DNA of 64,000 bases, from positions 62,001 to 126,000 of the forward strand of contig NZ_MVHC01000004.1 of assembly GCF_002086455.1 (NCBI RefSeq), given 5' to 3'. The notes beneath the pieces were generated by a model. It saw nothing but the letters and a program-made list of their open reading frames with translations. It ran no database searches and was not told the DNA's origin. Made by a program: the position numbers and the translations under genes. Each line of letters starts with the position of its first letter. Positions within the stretch are counted from its first letter, which is position 1. Positions 25,441 to 34,033 of the stretch are shown here, piece after piece. This DNA is from Mycolicibacter algericus DSM 45454. Its GTDB lineage: Bacteria; Actinomycetota; Actinomycetes; Mycobacteriales; Mycobacteriaceae.

Positions 25441-26477
25441 ACGCCTCCCGCCCCGATCGTGCAGCAGAGCTCGATGCCGATCTGGTCGACATGATGAACG
25501 CGGTGTTCGCCGACTACCGCGCGGCGCATCCGCCGACCGCGCCGATCCGGCGCGACACCGACTTGTGGGCCGGCCTCGATCGACTGGGTTTGGTGCGATT
25601 GACCGGCTCCGAACAATCCGGGGGAAGCGGGGCCAGCTGGTACGCGGCCGCCGAACTCATCGCCGCGGCAGCGCGAAACGCCGTTCGCGTCCCGCTTGCC
25701 GAACACGATCTGTTGGCCTGCTGGCTGCTCGAGAAGGTCGGTGCGCCCATCGCGCTGACCGCACGTACCGTCTGTGTCTTCGATGAGACCGGTACCGCAA
25801 CGGCGGTGCCGTGGGCGTCGACAGCCGAGCGGATCGTGGTCATCTGGCGACACGACGACACCCAGCTGCTTGCCGACGTGGATTGCGCCGATCTGCGAAT
25901 CATTCCGGGCAGCAATCTGATCGGTGAGCCCCGCGACACCGTCTCCGCCGACACCGCGGCACTGGCGGGAACACCCGTACGCGCGGAACTGGTTGCGCAA
26001 CTACACCTGAAGGCCGCATTGGTGCGGTCGATCCAGGTCTGCGCCGCGCTCGACAAGATCCTGGAGTTGGCAGTCGAGCACGCCTCCGCACGTACCCAGT
26101 TCGGCCGCCCACTGTCGAGATTTCAAGCCGTCCAGCAGCTGATCGCCGACATCGCCGCCGAGGCTGCGTTGGCCCGGGCGGCCACCGAGGCCGCGCTGTC
26201 AGCGGCGGTCCGCAGCGACTGGGCGGGGCCCAATGTCACATTCGCCGTTGCGGTGGCGCGCTCGTGTGCCGGGCACGCGGCGTCGGTCGCCGTCCGCAAT
26301 GCCCACCAGGTGCTCGGTGCCATCGGCACCACTGTCGAACACCGACTGCACGAGTACACCCGTGCCGCGCTGGCGTGGCGGTCGGAGTTCGGATCCGTCC
26401 ACCACTGGGATGAGCAGGTCACCCGTGCCGCCCTGGCCGCCGGCGCCGACGGGCTGTGGCGCCTGATCGCCGATTGA
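25437..26477 (+). CDS. Acyl-CoA dehydrogenase (FadE-type), second subunit
   Basis: A 346-residue acyl-CoA dehydrogenase-like protein, shorter and more divergent than its partner. The C-terminal helical domain is clear (ASARTQFGRPLSRFQAVQQL, AHQVLGAIGTTVEHRLHEYT), while the N-terminal domain is degenerate. The ATGA overlap with the preceding gene implies a heteromeric complex in which one subunit supplies most FAD contacts. This arrangement is known for cholesterol side-chain FadE pairs; the substrate here is not determined. Confidence 0.88.
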   Translation: MNASRPDRAAELDADLVDMMNAVFADYRAAHPPTAPIRRDTDLWAGLDRLGLVRLTGSEQSGGSGASWYAAAELIAAAARNAVRVPLAEHDLLACWLLEKVGAPIALTARTVCVFDETGTATAVPWASTAERIVVIWRHDDTQLLADVDCADLRIIPGSNLIGEPRDTVSADTAALAGTPVRAELVAQLHLKAALVRSIQVCAALDKILELAVEHASARTQFGRPLSRFQAVQQLIADIAAEAALARAATEAALSAAVRSDWAGPNVTFAVAVARSCAGHAASVAVRNAHQVLGAIGTTVEHRLHEYTRAALAWRSEFGSVHHWDEQVTRAALAAGADGLWRLIAD

Positions 26478-26542
26478 CCGCCGCGATCGCCCCGGCGTCG
26501 GCCTCGCCGCGGCGAGGCTCCATCGTTAACACCAGCAACATT

Positions 26543-26550
26543 GTTAACAT
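26543..26550 (+). promoter_or_regulatory. Candidate -10 element with twin GTTAAC sites, probable leaderless start
   Basis: GTTAAC occurs at 26525-26530 and again at 26543-26548, 18 bp apart. The second overlaps TAACAT (26545-26550), which fits the actinobacterial TANNNT -10 box. The GTG start of the next gene begins 6 bp later at 26557, the usual distance from a -10 box to the transcription start, so the mRNA is probably leaderless. The repeated GTTAAC may also be a regulator site. Confidence 0.5.
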
Positions 26551-26556
26551 CGCCCG

Positions 26557-27357
26557 GTGCCGGATTTCCCGAGGATCGACCCGACTCGGCGCCCCGTGTC
26601 CCGCCGTGATGCGCTGCGGTACGGCTCCGCGGCGTCGCTCGCCGGGTTCGGCGCGGCGGCCGCCGGCGCCGGCGCGCCCCGGGCCTCGGCCGCCGCTCCC
26701 ACGCTGATCGACTACGCGATGCGCCAGATTCCGGCGCAGGATATCCGGGCCGCCGGCCATGCCGGGGTGATCAACTACGTGTCGACGTCGCGGCCCGGCT
26801 CCAACTTCGGCGCCAAGCCGATCACCCGGCCCTACGCCGAGTCGCTGACCGCTGCCGGGCTGGTGATCGTCAGCAACTTCCAGTACGGCAAGCCCGGCGG
26901 GACGGCACCGTCGGACTTCACCCGCGGCTACGCCGGCGGCGTCGCCGACGCCCAGACCGCCTGGAACATCCACACCGCGGCCGGCGGTGGTCGCAGTGCA
27001 CCGATCTTCTTCAGCGTCGACGACGACATCAACCGCGATACCTGGAATAACGTTGCGCTGCAGTGGTTCCGGGGAATCAACTCGGTACTGGGGGTACAGC
27101 GCACCGGGATCTACGGCGGCGTCAACGCCTGCCAGTGGGCGGCAGCCGACGGTGTCATCGGAAACTCGCGCACCCCGGGCCACCGCTGGGCGTGGCAGAC
27201 CCGATCCTGGTCGCGCGGCCAACGATTCCCGGGGGCGGTGCTCTTCCAGCGCATCGTGAGCACCGCGTCAACCCCGGGCCCGATAGTGGGCGGGATCGAG
27301 GTCGACGTCAACGACGTGTTGGCCCAGGACTGCGGGCAGTGGAACCTGCACCCGTGA
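26557..27357 (+). CDS. Tat-exported DUF1906 (glycoside-hydrolase-like) protein, second paralogue
   Basis: A 266-residue protein with a twin-arginine signal (SRRDALRYGSAASLAGFGAA, about 15-34), a likely cleavage site after ASA, and a DUF1906 domain: LIDYAMRQIPAQDIRAAGHA, PIFFSVDDDIN, GIYGGVNACQWA and HRWAWQTRSW. It is closely related to the protein encoded at 16687-17469, including HRWAWQTR and QWFRGINSVLG. The likely location is outside the cytoplasmic membrane, acting on the cell wall. No membrane partner gene is adjacent to this copy. Confidence 0.87.
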   Translation: MPDFPRIDPTRRPVSRRDALRYGSAASLAGFGAAAAGAGAPRASAAAPTLIDYAMRQIPAQDIRAAGHAGVINYVSTSRPGSNFGAKPITRPYAESLTAAGLVIVSNFQYGKPGGTAPSDFTRGYAGGVADAQTAWNIHTAAGGGRSAPIFFSVDDDINRDTWNNVALQWFRGINSVLGVQRTGIYGGVNACQWAAADGVIGNSRTPGHRWAWQTRSWSRGQRFPGAVLFQRIVSTASTPGPIVGGIEVDVNDVLAQDCGQWNLHP

Positions 27358-27391
27358 CTTAGTCGGTCGGTAGACGCTGCCGCCGGCTCGG

Positions 27392-27478
27392 CTACTGGTT
27401 GGTCGTCAAGAAGAGGCCCAGGGTGAGCAGCACCACGCACGCAATGGACGTCCAGACGCCCAGGCTCGCTGACGCCAT
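27392..27478 (-). CDS. 28-residue single-pass membrane peptide
   Basis: The ATG at 27478 is preceded by AGGAG with a 7-nt spacer (27486-27490 on the plus strand), an excellent ribosome-binding site. The peptide begins MASASLGVWTSIAC and continues with a hydrophobic stretch to LGLFLTTNQ, so it is essentially one membrane helix with short polar ends. It is too short for ordinary gene finders. It lies alone between two plus-strand genes. No known family comes to mind. Confidence 0.6.
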   Translation of the reverse strand: MASASLGVWTSIACVVLLTLGLFLTTNQ

Positions 27479-27637
27479 GAGTCGGCTCCTGTCTTGTAGT
27501 CGGTCGACGGCCAATCTACCGCAGCCCCCTCGACGCCCCGCCCGCCGCGGGCTGGACTACGCGATTTCAAGGGCTCGAGATGCGCCCTCCGGTTGGGATG
27601 CTCGTCGGGTGCGATCCCGACGACCGAGGAGGCAAGG

Positions 27638-28540
27638 ATGAGCTTGGACAACGCCCTACGAACTGAGCCCGAGCTGGTTCCGTCGCGCTACGCGGTGCAG
27701 GTCGGCGACATAGAAGTCCTGGTGATCAGCGACGGGGTGCTACCGATCACCGCCTCGACGATGGCCACCAACGTCGACCCGGCCGACCTGGCGCATTGGC
27801 TCAGCGACATGTTCCTGCCGCCCGAGGTGATCGACTGGCCCCTGAACGTCGTCGTGGTGCGCAGCGGGGAGCAGACCATCCTCGTCGACGCCGGGCTCGG
27901 AATGGAGTTCCCGGACTTCCCGCGGGCAGGGCAGACCGTAGCGCGCCTGGAGGCCGCCGGCATCGACCCGGCGGCCGTGACCGACGTGGTGCTGACCCAC
28001 CTGCACATGGACCACATCGGCGGACTGCTCGCCGACGGGCTCAAGGCGCGGCTGCGGCCGGACCTGCGGATTCATGTGGCAGCCGCCGAGGCCGAATTCT
28101 GGGAGGCGCCCGATTTCTCGGGCACCCGGATGCCCGCCCCGGTGCCGGCCGCGCTGCAATCAATCGCGACCCGATTCCTCGACGACTACCGCTCCCGGCT
28201 GGTCCCGTTCGAATCTGAGTACGAGGTGGCGCCCGGCGTGCTGGTCTGCCGCACCGGCGGCCACACCCCCGGGCACAGCGTGGTCCGGCTGGCATCCGGT
28301 GGCGACCGGCTGACCTTTGCCGGCGACGCGGTGTTTCAGGTCGGCTTTGAGAACCCGGAGTGGCACAACGGATTCGAACACGACCCCGAGGAGGCCGCTC
28401 GCGTCCGGATCCGGCTGCTGCGCGAATTGGCGTCGACGGGCGAGTCCCTGGTGGCCACCCACCTGCCGTTCCCGTCGGTGTGCCGGGTGGGGGTCGCCGG
28501 CAACGCCTTCCGGTGCGTACCGGCCGTCTGGGATTACTGA
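27638..28540 (+). CDS. Metallo-beta-lactamase-fold hydrolase
   Basis: A 300-residue protein with the MBL metal motif THLHMDHIGG (H-x-H-x-D-H), GGHTPGHSVVRL for the second-shell His, and FAGDAVF with the bridging Asp. The family includes lactonases and other hydrolases; quorum-type lactonases have the same layout, but the substrate is open. The ATG at 27638 follows GAGGAGG, which decides the start over an upstream in-frame ATG at 27593. Confidence 0.87.
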   Translation: MSLDNALRTEPELVPSRYAVQVGDIEVLVISDGVLPITASTMATNVDPADLAHWLSDMFLPPEVIDWPLNVVVVRSGEQTILVDAGLGMEFPDFPRAGQTVARLEAAGIDPAAVTDVVLTHLHMDHIGGLLADGLKARLRPDLRIHVAAAEAEFWEAPDFSGTRMPAPVPAALQSIATRFLDDYRSRLVPFESEYEVAPGVLVCRTGGHTPGHSVVRLASGGDRLTFAGDAVFQVGFENPEWHNGFEHDPEEAARVRIRLLRELASTGESLVATHLPFPSVCRVGVAGNAFRCVPAVWDY

Positions 28541-28685
28541 CCGCACCTGGCCCGACTCGGCGCGCTCCGGGCTGCTATGAATTGATTAAGGTCCGCGGCA
28601 AATAAGCTGAGGATTTCCTGGGTTTCTGTTAGTCTCTCGCCCAACTGGCCTGCCGGCCCGCGCAACTTCGACGAGGGACACGATC

Positions 28686-30128
28686 GTGACGACAATCAAG
28701 AAGTTCCTGTGTGGTGCGACCGTCGCCGGCATGGTCGCCGGGACCGGGGCGGCCGTCGGGGTGCCGTCGGGACTGTCGGCGCTGACCGCAGACTGGCTGC
28801 TCGCCGCCGAGCACGTGCTGCTGATCGGCACCGACGGCACCAACCTCTCAAAGATCCTGGAATACGCCTACGGCGACGACAGCGGCTTCAAGACGGCGAT
28901 GGACCAGGGCATCACCGGAGCCACTAGCGAGGTCAACCACACCACGATCTCCGGCCCGTCATGGTCGACGATCCTCACCGGCGTGTGGGACGACAAACAC
29001 GGGGTGGTCAACAACCTGTTCCGGCCCGAGCCGTATGACCAGTGGCCGACGGTGTTCAACCTGCTCGAATACCACAACCCGGATATCGAGACCTCGGTGA
29101 TCGCGGACTGGGACTACATCAACGACATCGGCGCGGCGGGCGGCTACGGCGCCGACAACAACCTGTTCATCCCGTTCCAGGACAGCTGGGCCGACACCGA
29201 CGCCGCGGTCACCGCGGCGACCATCTCCCAGATCCTGGCGACCACCACCAACCCGGACATCGACACCTTCCTGTTCTCCTATCAGGTGCAGGTCGACGAG
29301 GCCGGACACTCGTTCGGCGGCGGGTCGCAAGAGTATGCGCAGGCCGTCATGAACGTCGGGGCCAACATCCAGCAGATCCTGGCCGCGGTCGAGCAGGCCA
29401 GGCAGGAGACCGGCGACAACTGGTCGATCATCATCACCACCGACCACGGTCACCAGCAGTCGCTGGGCTTCGGGCACGGCTTTCAGTCGCCCAACGAGAC
29501 ATCGCAGTTCGTCATCTTCGATCAAGCGGGCCACGACGCGACCGACGGCAGCCAGAACCTGAATTACTCCATCGCCGACATCACCCCCACGATCCTGCAA
29601 CTCCTCGGCGTGCCGCTGCGCTCCGACTTCGACGGCTCCCCGATGAGCACCGACCCGGCCATCCTGGACAGCATCGTCACGCCCACCGATCTCAAGCAGT
29701 CGCTGTCCGACGCGATCGCGATGTACGGCTACCCGAACATCGGCAACGACATCATGCTGGGCATCCGCACGGTGGTGACGAGCATCCCCTACGGGATCAA
29801 CCTGGCCGTCACCGAGATCGACAAATTCCTGCAGTCGATCGTCGACCAGGACATCTTCCTGATCAGCGGTCTGGCCGAGTTCCTCCAGCAGGTCAACAAC
29901 TTCGTCGGCGGTGCGGTAGTGGACGTGACCGACACGTTGGCACGCGGAGTCGCCTACCTGACCGGCTCGGGAGTCATCGCGCCGACCGACCCGCCACTGC
30001 CGCCACCGCCGGGCGGTTCCGAGGCCTCGCTGTTCGACACCCTGTTGTCCGACCACAGCTGGCTCAGCCCCGACGAGGGCAGCTTCGACCTGGCGTCGCT
30101 ACTCGACTTCAGCGCACTGCTGGACTGA
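28686..30128 (+). CDS. Exported alkaline-phosphatase-superfamily phosphodiesterase/phosphatase
   Basis: A 480-residue protein with an N-terminal signal-like segment (TTIKKFLCGATVAGMVAGTG). The catalytic domain (about 40-330) has IGTDGTN for one metal site, NHTTISGPSWSTILTGVWDD for the Thr/Ser nucleophile region, the metal ligands of VDEAGHSFGGG, and TTDHGHQQSLGFGHGF. It resembles type I phosphodiesterase/nucleotide pyrophosphatases. The C-terminal 130 residues are non-catalytic, with a Pro-rich linker. The GTG start follows GAGGGA. Confidence 0.85.
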   Translation: MTTIKKFLCGATVAGMVAGTGAAVGVPSGLSALTADWLLAAEHVLLIGTDGTNLSKILEYAYGDDSGFKTAMDQGITGATSEVNHTTISGPSWSTILTGVWDDKHGVVNNLFRPEPYDQWPTVFNLLEYHNPDIETSVIADWDYINDIGAAGGYGADNNLFIPFQDSWADTDAAVTAATISQILATTTNPDIDTFLFSYQVQVDEAGHSFGGGSQEYAQAVMNVGANIQQILAAVEQARQETGDNWSIIITTDHGHQQSLGFGHGFQSPNETSQFVIFDQAGHDATDGSQNLNYSIADITPTILQLLGVPLRSDFDGSPMSTDPAILDSIVTPTDLKQSLSDAIAMYGYPNIGNDIMLGIRTVVTSIPYGINLAVTEIDKFLQSIVDQDIFLISGLAEFLQQVNNFVGGAVVDVTDTLARGVAYLTGSGVIAPTDPPLPPPPGGSEASLFDTLLSDHSWLSPDEGSFDLASLLDFSALLD

Positions 30129-30254
30129 TTTCTCACCACGCTCTCGCGGCGGCCGGATGGTGCGTTTCGCCATCGCCAAACGGGTATAGGGCTGCGGTAC
30201 GGCGCCCGCAGCGGCGCCGGTGGACGGAGGAATCACTGCCGTGGTCGACGACCG

Positions 30255-31754
30255 ATGATGCCGCTTCGACGGCGACGTTCCGGGCTTCACCGGATCACCG
30301 AAGGCCTCGGCGAACTCGACGCCGAGGTGTTCGAGGCGATCGCGCACTCGCCGAGCCGGCTCCTGGACGCCACTATGCCGGCGCTGACCCGCGCCGCCGA
30401 CCACTCGAAACTGTGGCTGGCGCTCGCCGCGGTCATGTCGGCGACCGGCCGGCCGACTGTCCGGCGCGCCGCCGCGCGCGGGGTGGCCAGCCTGGCGATC
30501 ACCAGTCTGGTGACCAACCAGCTGGTCAAGCGGATCCGGCCCCGCGCGCGCCCCAACGTGATGCTGGTCCCGCTGCTGCGCCGCGCCCATCGGCTGCCGC
30601 GGTCGAACTCGCTGCCGTCAGGCCACGCCGCGAGTGCGGCGGCGTTCGCCACCGGGGTCGGGCTGGAGAGTCCGCTGCTGGGTCTGCCCATCGCCGGGTT
30701 GGCCGGCCTGGTCGGCCTGTCCCGGATCGCCACCGGCGCCCACTATCCCGGTGACGTGCTCGCCGGCCTGGGCATCGGCGCGGCGATCTCGGTGCTCGGC
30801 GCGCAACTGGTGCCGCCGATCACGTCGCCGCCCCCGCCACACGCCGACGCGCTGCGGGTGCGCTGTCCCGCGCGTCCCGACGGCGCCGGCGTGACCTTGG
30901 TGGTCAACCCCCGCTCCGGCGGCGGACGGGCGGGCGAGGTCGCCGAGCAGGTGCGCGGGGCGCTGCCGGCGGTCACGGTGATCGAACTCGGCCCGGACGA
31001 CGACGTGACCGAGGCGTTACGGCGCGCGGCCGATTCCGCCGAGGTGCTGGCGATCGCCGGCGGCGACGGGTCGGTGGCCGCGGCGGCCGGGGTGGCGGTG
31101 GAACGCGACCTGCCGCTGGCGGTCTTCCCGGGCGGCACGTTGAACCACTTCGCCAAGGACATCGGCTGCGACACCACCGCCAAAACCGTTGCGGCCGTGG
31201 CCGACGGCGACCTGTCTCGCGTCGACGTGGTGCGGTTCAACGATGCGGCGACCGTGGTCAACACCGCCAGCATCGGCGCCTATCCGGCGTTCGTGCGCCG
31301 GCGAGAACGGTTGCAGCACAAGGTCGGCAAACCATTGGCTAGTGCTTACGCGATGCTGTTGACATTGCGTCGCGAACAGCCGGTGCGCATCGCCTACGAC
31401 GACAAGACGCTGCAGACGTCGCTGTTCTTCCTCGGCAACTCGGTGTATCTGCCGGCCGGCTTCGCTCCGGCCGTCCGGCACCGGATGGACGACGGGCTGT
31501 TGGACGTGCGGATCCTCGAGGTCGGTCGGCCGTGGTCCACGCTGCGGATCGTCGCGGCCCTGCTGACCGGGCGGCTGCAGCGCAGCCGGCTCTACCACGA
31601 GCTGCGGGTTCCCCGCTTCCGGTTCACCGCCCCCGACGGCCCGGTGCCGATCGCCCGCGACGGCGAAGTCGACAGCCCTTGTTCAGAAGCCGAATTCAGT
31701 GTTTGCTACCGCGCGCTGCAGGTTTTTCGGCCGCTGCCGCCGAGCCCGCGGTGA
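30255..31754 (+). CDS. PAP2 phosphatase-diacylglycerol/lipid kinase fusion
   Basis: A 499-residue protein with two domains. The first is a PAP2 phosphatase with KRIRPRARP (92-100), PSGH (121-124) and SRIATGAHYPGD (156-167), which together form the active site. The second, from about 210, is a DAGK-type lipid or sphingosine kinase with VVNPRSGGGRA, GGDGS (269-273) and GGTLNHFAKD (293-302). One domain removes and the other adds a phosphate on lipids, suggesting a membrane-lipid recycling role. This fusion is known in actinobacteria; the substrate is not defined. Confidence 0.9.
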   Translation: MMPLRRRRSGLHRITEGLGELDAEVFEAIAHSPSRLLDATMPALTRAADHSKLWLALAAVMSATGRPTVRRAAARGVASLAITSLVTNQLVKRIRPRARPNVMLVPLLRRAHRLPRSNSLPSGHAASAAAFATGVGLESPLLGLPIAGLAGLVGLSRIATGAHYPGDVLAGLGIGAAISVLGAQLVPPITSPPPPHADALRVRCPARPDGAGVTLVVNPRSGGGRAGEVAEQVRGALPAVTVIELGPDDDVTEALRRAADSAEVLAIAGGDGSVAAAAGVAVERDLPLAVFPGGTLNHFAKDIGCDTTAKTVAAVADGDLSRVDVVRFNDAATVVNTASIGAYPAFVRRRERLQHKVGKPLASAYAMLLTLRREQPVRIAYDDKTLQTSLFFLGNSVYLPAGFAPAVRHRMDDGLLDVRILEVGRPWSTLRIVAALLTGRLQRSRLYHELRVPRFRFTAPDGPVPIARDGEVDSPCSEAEFSVCYRALQVFRPLPPSPR

Positions 31755-31785
31755 GCAGGCGGCCGGCCAATCCGTGAACGGTTGA

Positions 31786-32766
31786 TCAGACCATCGGGAA
31801 CCAGGCGTCGAGGGTGTCCTCGACGCCGGCCCAGTCGATGCCCATCCAGTCGGTGAAGAAACCCTCGATGTTGCCGAAGGCGTTGTAGACCAAGGCCACC
31901 AGCGAATTGAAGAAGGCTTCCAACGAGGCGCTGTCGAGCAGGCCGTTGCCGAACGCGGCGAGCCAGGCGCTGAACTGGTCGATGTCACCGGATATGTCGA
32001 TGTTGGTGATCAGACCGTCGGCGATGGCCGTGTGGTCGGCGACCTGCTCCGGGGTGAGCCCCAGGTACATGACGTGCTCGTAGAACAAGCCGAGTATCGA
32101 ACTGGAACTCGCGTCGGCGACCGGGTCACCCGGGAAGGTGTAGATGGTTGCCGCGAACGCGTCGTTCGGGGTCTGGTTGCCGTTCAGGATCGGCATGTCG
32201 AAAAGCCGGTCCCACAGCGTGTCGCTCTCGTTGCCCGGCCAGGTGCCGCTCGCATCGGAGGGGTCACCGATGAATACGAAGTGCAGCAACTGCGGGTCGA
32301 TGCCGTCGTGGGCCAGCTGCGTCATGGCGATCGAGGCGGCCGTGGCGCCCTGCGAGTAGCCGAACACCCACAGCGGGTTGTCGGCGTCGTAGGCGTCCGG
32401 GTTGGCGTCGAGCTCGGCGTGCACCGCGCGAACGATCTCGGCGGCCCCGACGAAGCTGCTGTGGCCCTGCAGGATGAGTTGCGGGGTGGTCAGCACCTGC
32501 AGCGGCGCATCACAGCCGCCGGCACCGATGACGCACACCGTCGGATCGTCGCCGGCGTCGAAGCCCAGCGGCTGCAGGAACAGATCCGCCGCGGTCTGGG
32601 CGAACGTCGCCGACGGGGTGGACAACATGGTGCCGCCGACGAAAATGGCGGTGTCGGACAGCAGCGTCACCCGCGCGAGCGTCGTCTGGACGACCGGGGT
32701 TCCCACCACGCCGGCGGCGATCGCGCTCGCGACGGCGATCGGAGCGAAAGCTTTGGTTACGTTCAT
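31786..32766 (-). CDS. Exported PE-PPE-domain serine hydrolase
   Basis: A 326-residue protein with a signal peptide (MNVTKAFAPIAVASAIAAGV) followed by a PE-PPE alpha/beta hydrolase domain without any PE or PPE module. Features are SSFVGAAEIVRAVHAELDAN, LWVFGYSQGATAAS with the G-x-S-x-G nucleophile, LLHFVFIGDPSDA and the C-terminal WMGIDWAGVEDTLDAWFP. The family acts as esterase or acyl-transferase on mycobacterial lipids. It diverges from a close paralogue; the start at 32766 aligns the two proteins. Confidence 0.9.
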   Translation of the reverse strand: MNVTKAFAPIAVASAIAAGVVGTPVVQTTLARVTLLSDTAIFVGGTMLSTPSATFAQTAADLFLQPLGFDAGDDPTVCVIGAGGCDAPLQVLTTPQLILQGHSSFVGAAEIVRAVHAELDANPDAYDADNPLWVFGYSQGATAASIAMTQLAHDGIDPQLLHFVFIGDPSDASGTWPGNESDTLWDRLFDMPILNGNQTPNDAFAATIYTFPGDPVADASSSSILGLFYEHVMYLGLTPEQVADHTAIADGLITNIDISGDIDQFSAWLAAFGNGLLDSASLEAFFNSLVALVYNAFGNIEGFFTDWMGIDWAGVEDTLDAWFPMV

Positions 32767-33037
32767 TGCGACACACCTAAGGTTTATGTAGCGGCCGGCC
32801 AAAGAGCATGAAGCGCTGATAATCGCATTCTTGTCTCACGAGAGTCAACGACGACGCGACCGGTTCGGCGCCCGGTGACCGGCACATCCGTGGCAACACC
32901 GCATTGACTTCGCTGCGGCGCCCTTGCCATGATCGCCCTCAGCCGACGCTTTTCGTTTACTCGTGGGATTTTCAGTTCTCGCGGCAGCGGCGGCGCGAAG
33001 CGTGACTCCGATGACGAGCGAACGGGAGCGACCAGTG

Positions 33038-34015
33038 ATGCTGACCAAGGCCTTCGCGCCGATCGCGATCGCCGGCACCGTGGCAGGCGGGTTGCTCGCC
33101 GGCCCGCCGGCCTACGCCGCGCATGCCGACATCAACCTGCTGGCCGGCACCGCGTTCTTCGTCGGCCCCACCACCTTGTCCACCCCGTCGCCGACATTCA
33201 CCCAGACCGCGGCGGATCTGTTCCTGCAGCCGCTGGGGTTCGACGCCGGTGATGATCCGACCTCGTGTGTGGTCGGCATCGGCGACTGTGACGCGCCGCT
33301 ACGGGTCCTGTCCACCCCTGCCCTCATCCAGCAGGGCCACAGCAGCTTCGTCGGGGCCGCCGAGATCGTTCGGGCGGTGCACGCCGAGCTCGACGCGAAT
33401 CCGGACGCCTACGACGCCGACAACCCGCTGTGGGTGTTCGGCTGGTCGCAGGGCGCCACGGCCGGTTCGATCGCGATGGCGCAGCTGGCCCACGACGGCA
33501 TCGACCCGGAGCTGGTGCACTTCGTGTTCATCGGCAACCCGGTCGGTGCGGACACCGCGTCGACGGATATGGGCGGGGCCTCCTCGTCCGACCTTTTCGA
33601 CACGGGTCTGCTGTCTGGCGTGCAGACCCCGAACGACTGGTTCACGGTCACCGACTACACGATCCCCGGCGATCCGGTCACCGACCCAGCCTCCACCTCG
33701 GCGTTGGGGTTGTTCTACGAACACATGATGTACCTGGGGCTCACCCCCGACCAGGTGGCCAACCACATCGCCACCACCGACGGCATGATCACCGACATCG
33801 ACATCTCCGGCGATTTCGACCAGTTCGACGCCTGGCTCAACGCCTGGAGCCACGGCCTGATCGACAGCGGCTGGTGGGAAGGCATCTTCTACTCGGTCGT
33901 GGCGTTCTTCTACAGCGCGTTCGGCAACATCGAGGACTTCTTCGGCGACTGGCTGGGCATCGACTGGGGTGGGGTCGAGGACACCCTCGACTTCTGGTTC
34001 CCAGTAGAGCCGTAA
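33038..34015 (+). CDS. Exported PE-PPE-domain serine hydrolase, divergent paralogue
   Basis: A 325-residue protein closely matching its divergent neighbour through the catalytic domain: SSFVGAAEIVRAVHAELDAN is identical, FGWSQGATAGS is the nucleophile region, and WLGIDWGGVEDTLDFWFP is at the end. A signal peptide (LTKAFAPIAIAGTVAGGLLA) is present. The ATG at 33038 is chosen by alignment with the paralogue; a GTG three bases earlier is possible. The pair arose by inverted duplication. The gene is convergent with the MscS-like gene. Confidence 0.9.
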   Translation: MLTKAFAPIAIAGTVAGGLLAGPPAYAAHADINLLAGTAFFVGPTTLSTPSPTFTQTAADLFLQPLGFDAGDDPTSCVVGIGDCDAPLRVLSTPALIQQGHSSFVGAAEIVRAVHAELDANPDAYDADNPLWVFGWSQGATAGSIAMAQLAHDGIDPELVHFVFIGNPVGADTASTDMGGASSSDLFDTGLLSGVQTPNDWFTVTDYTIPGDPVTDPASTSALGLFYEHMMYLGLTPDQVANHIATTDGMITDIDISGDFDQFDAWLNAWSHGLIDSGWWEGIFYSVVAFFYSAFGNIEDFFGDWLGIDWGGVEDTLDFWFPVEP

Positions 34016-34033
34016 CGCGTCTCGGTCGACGGG

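Noticed and set aside
27406..27651. 81-codon minus-strand frame upstream of the MBL gene
   Set aside because: It overlaps the MBL ribosome-binding site and is in a different frame from the well-supported 28-residue membrane peptide.
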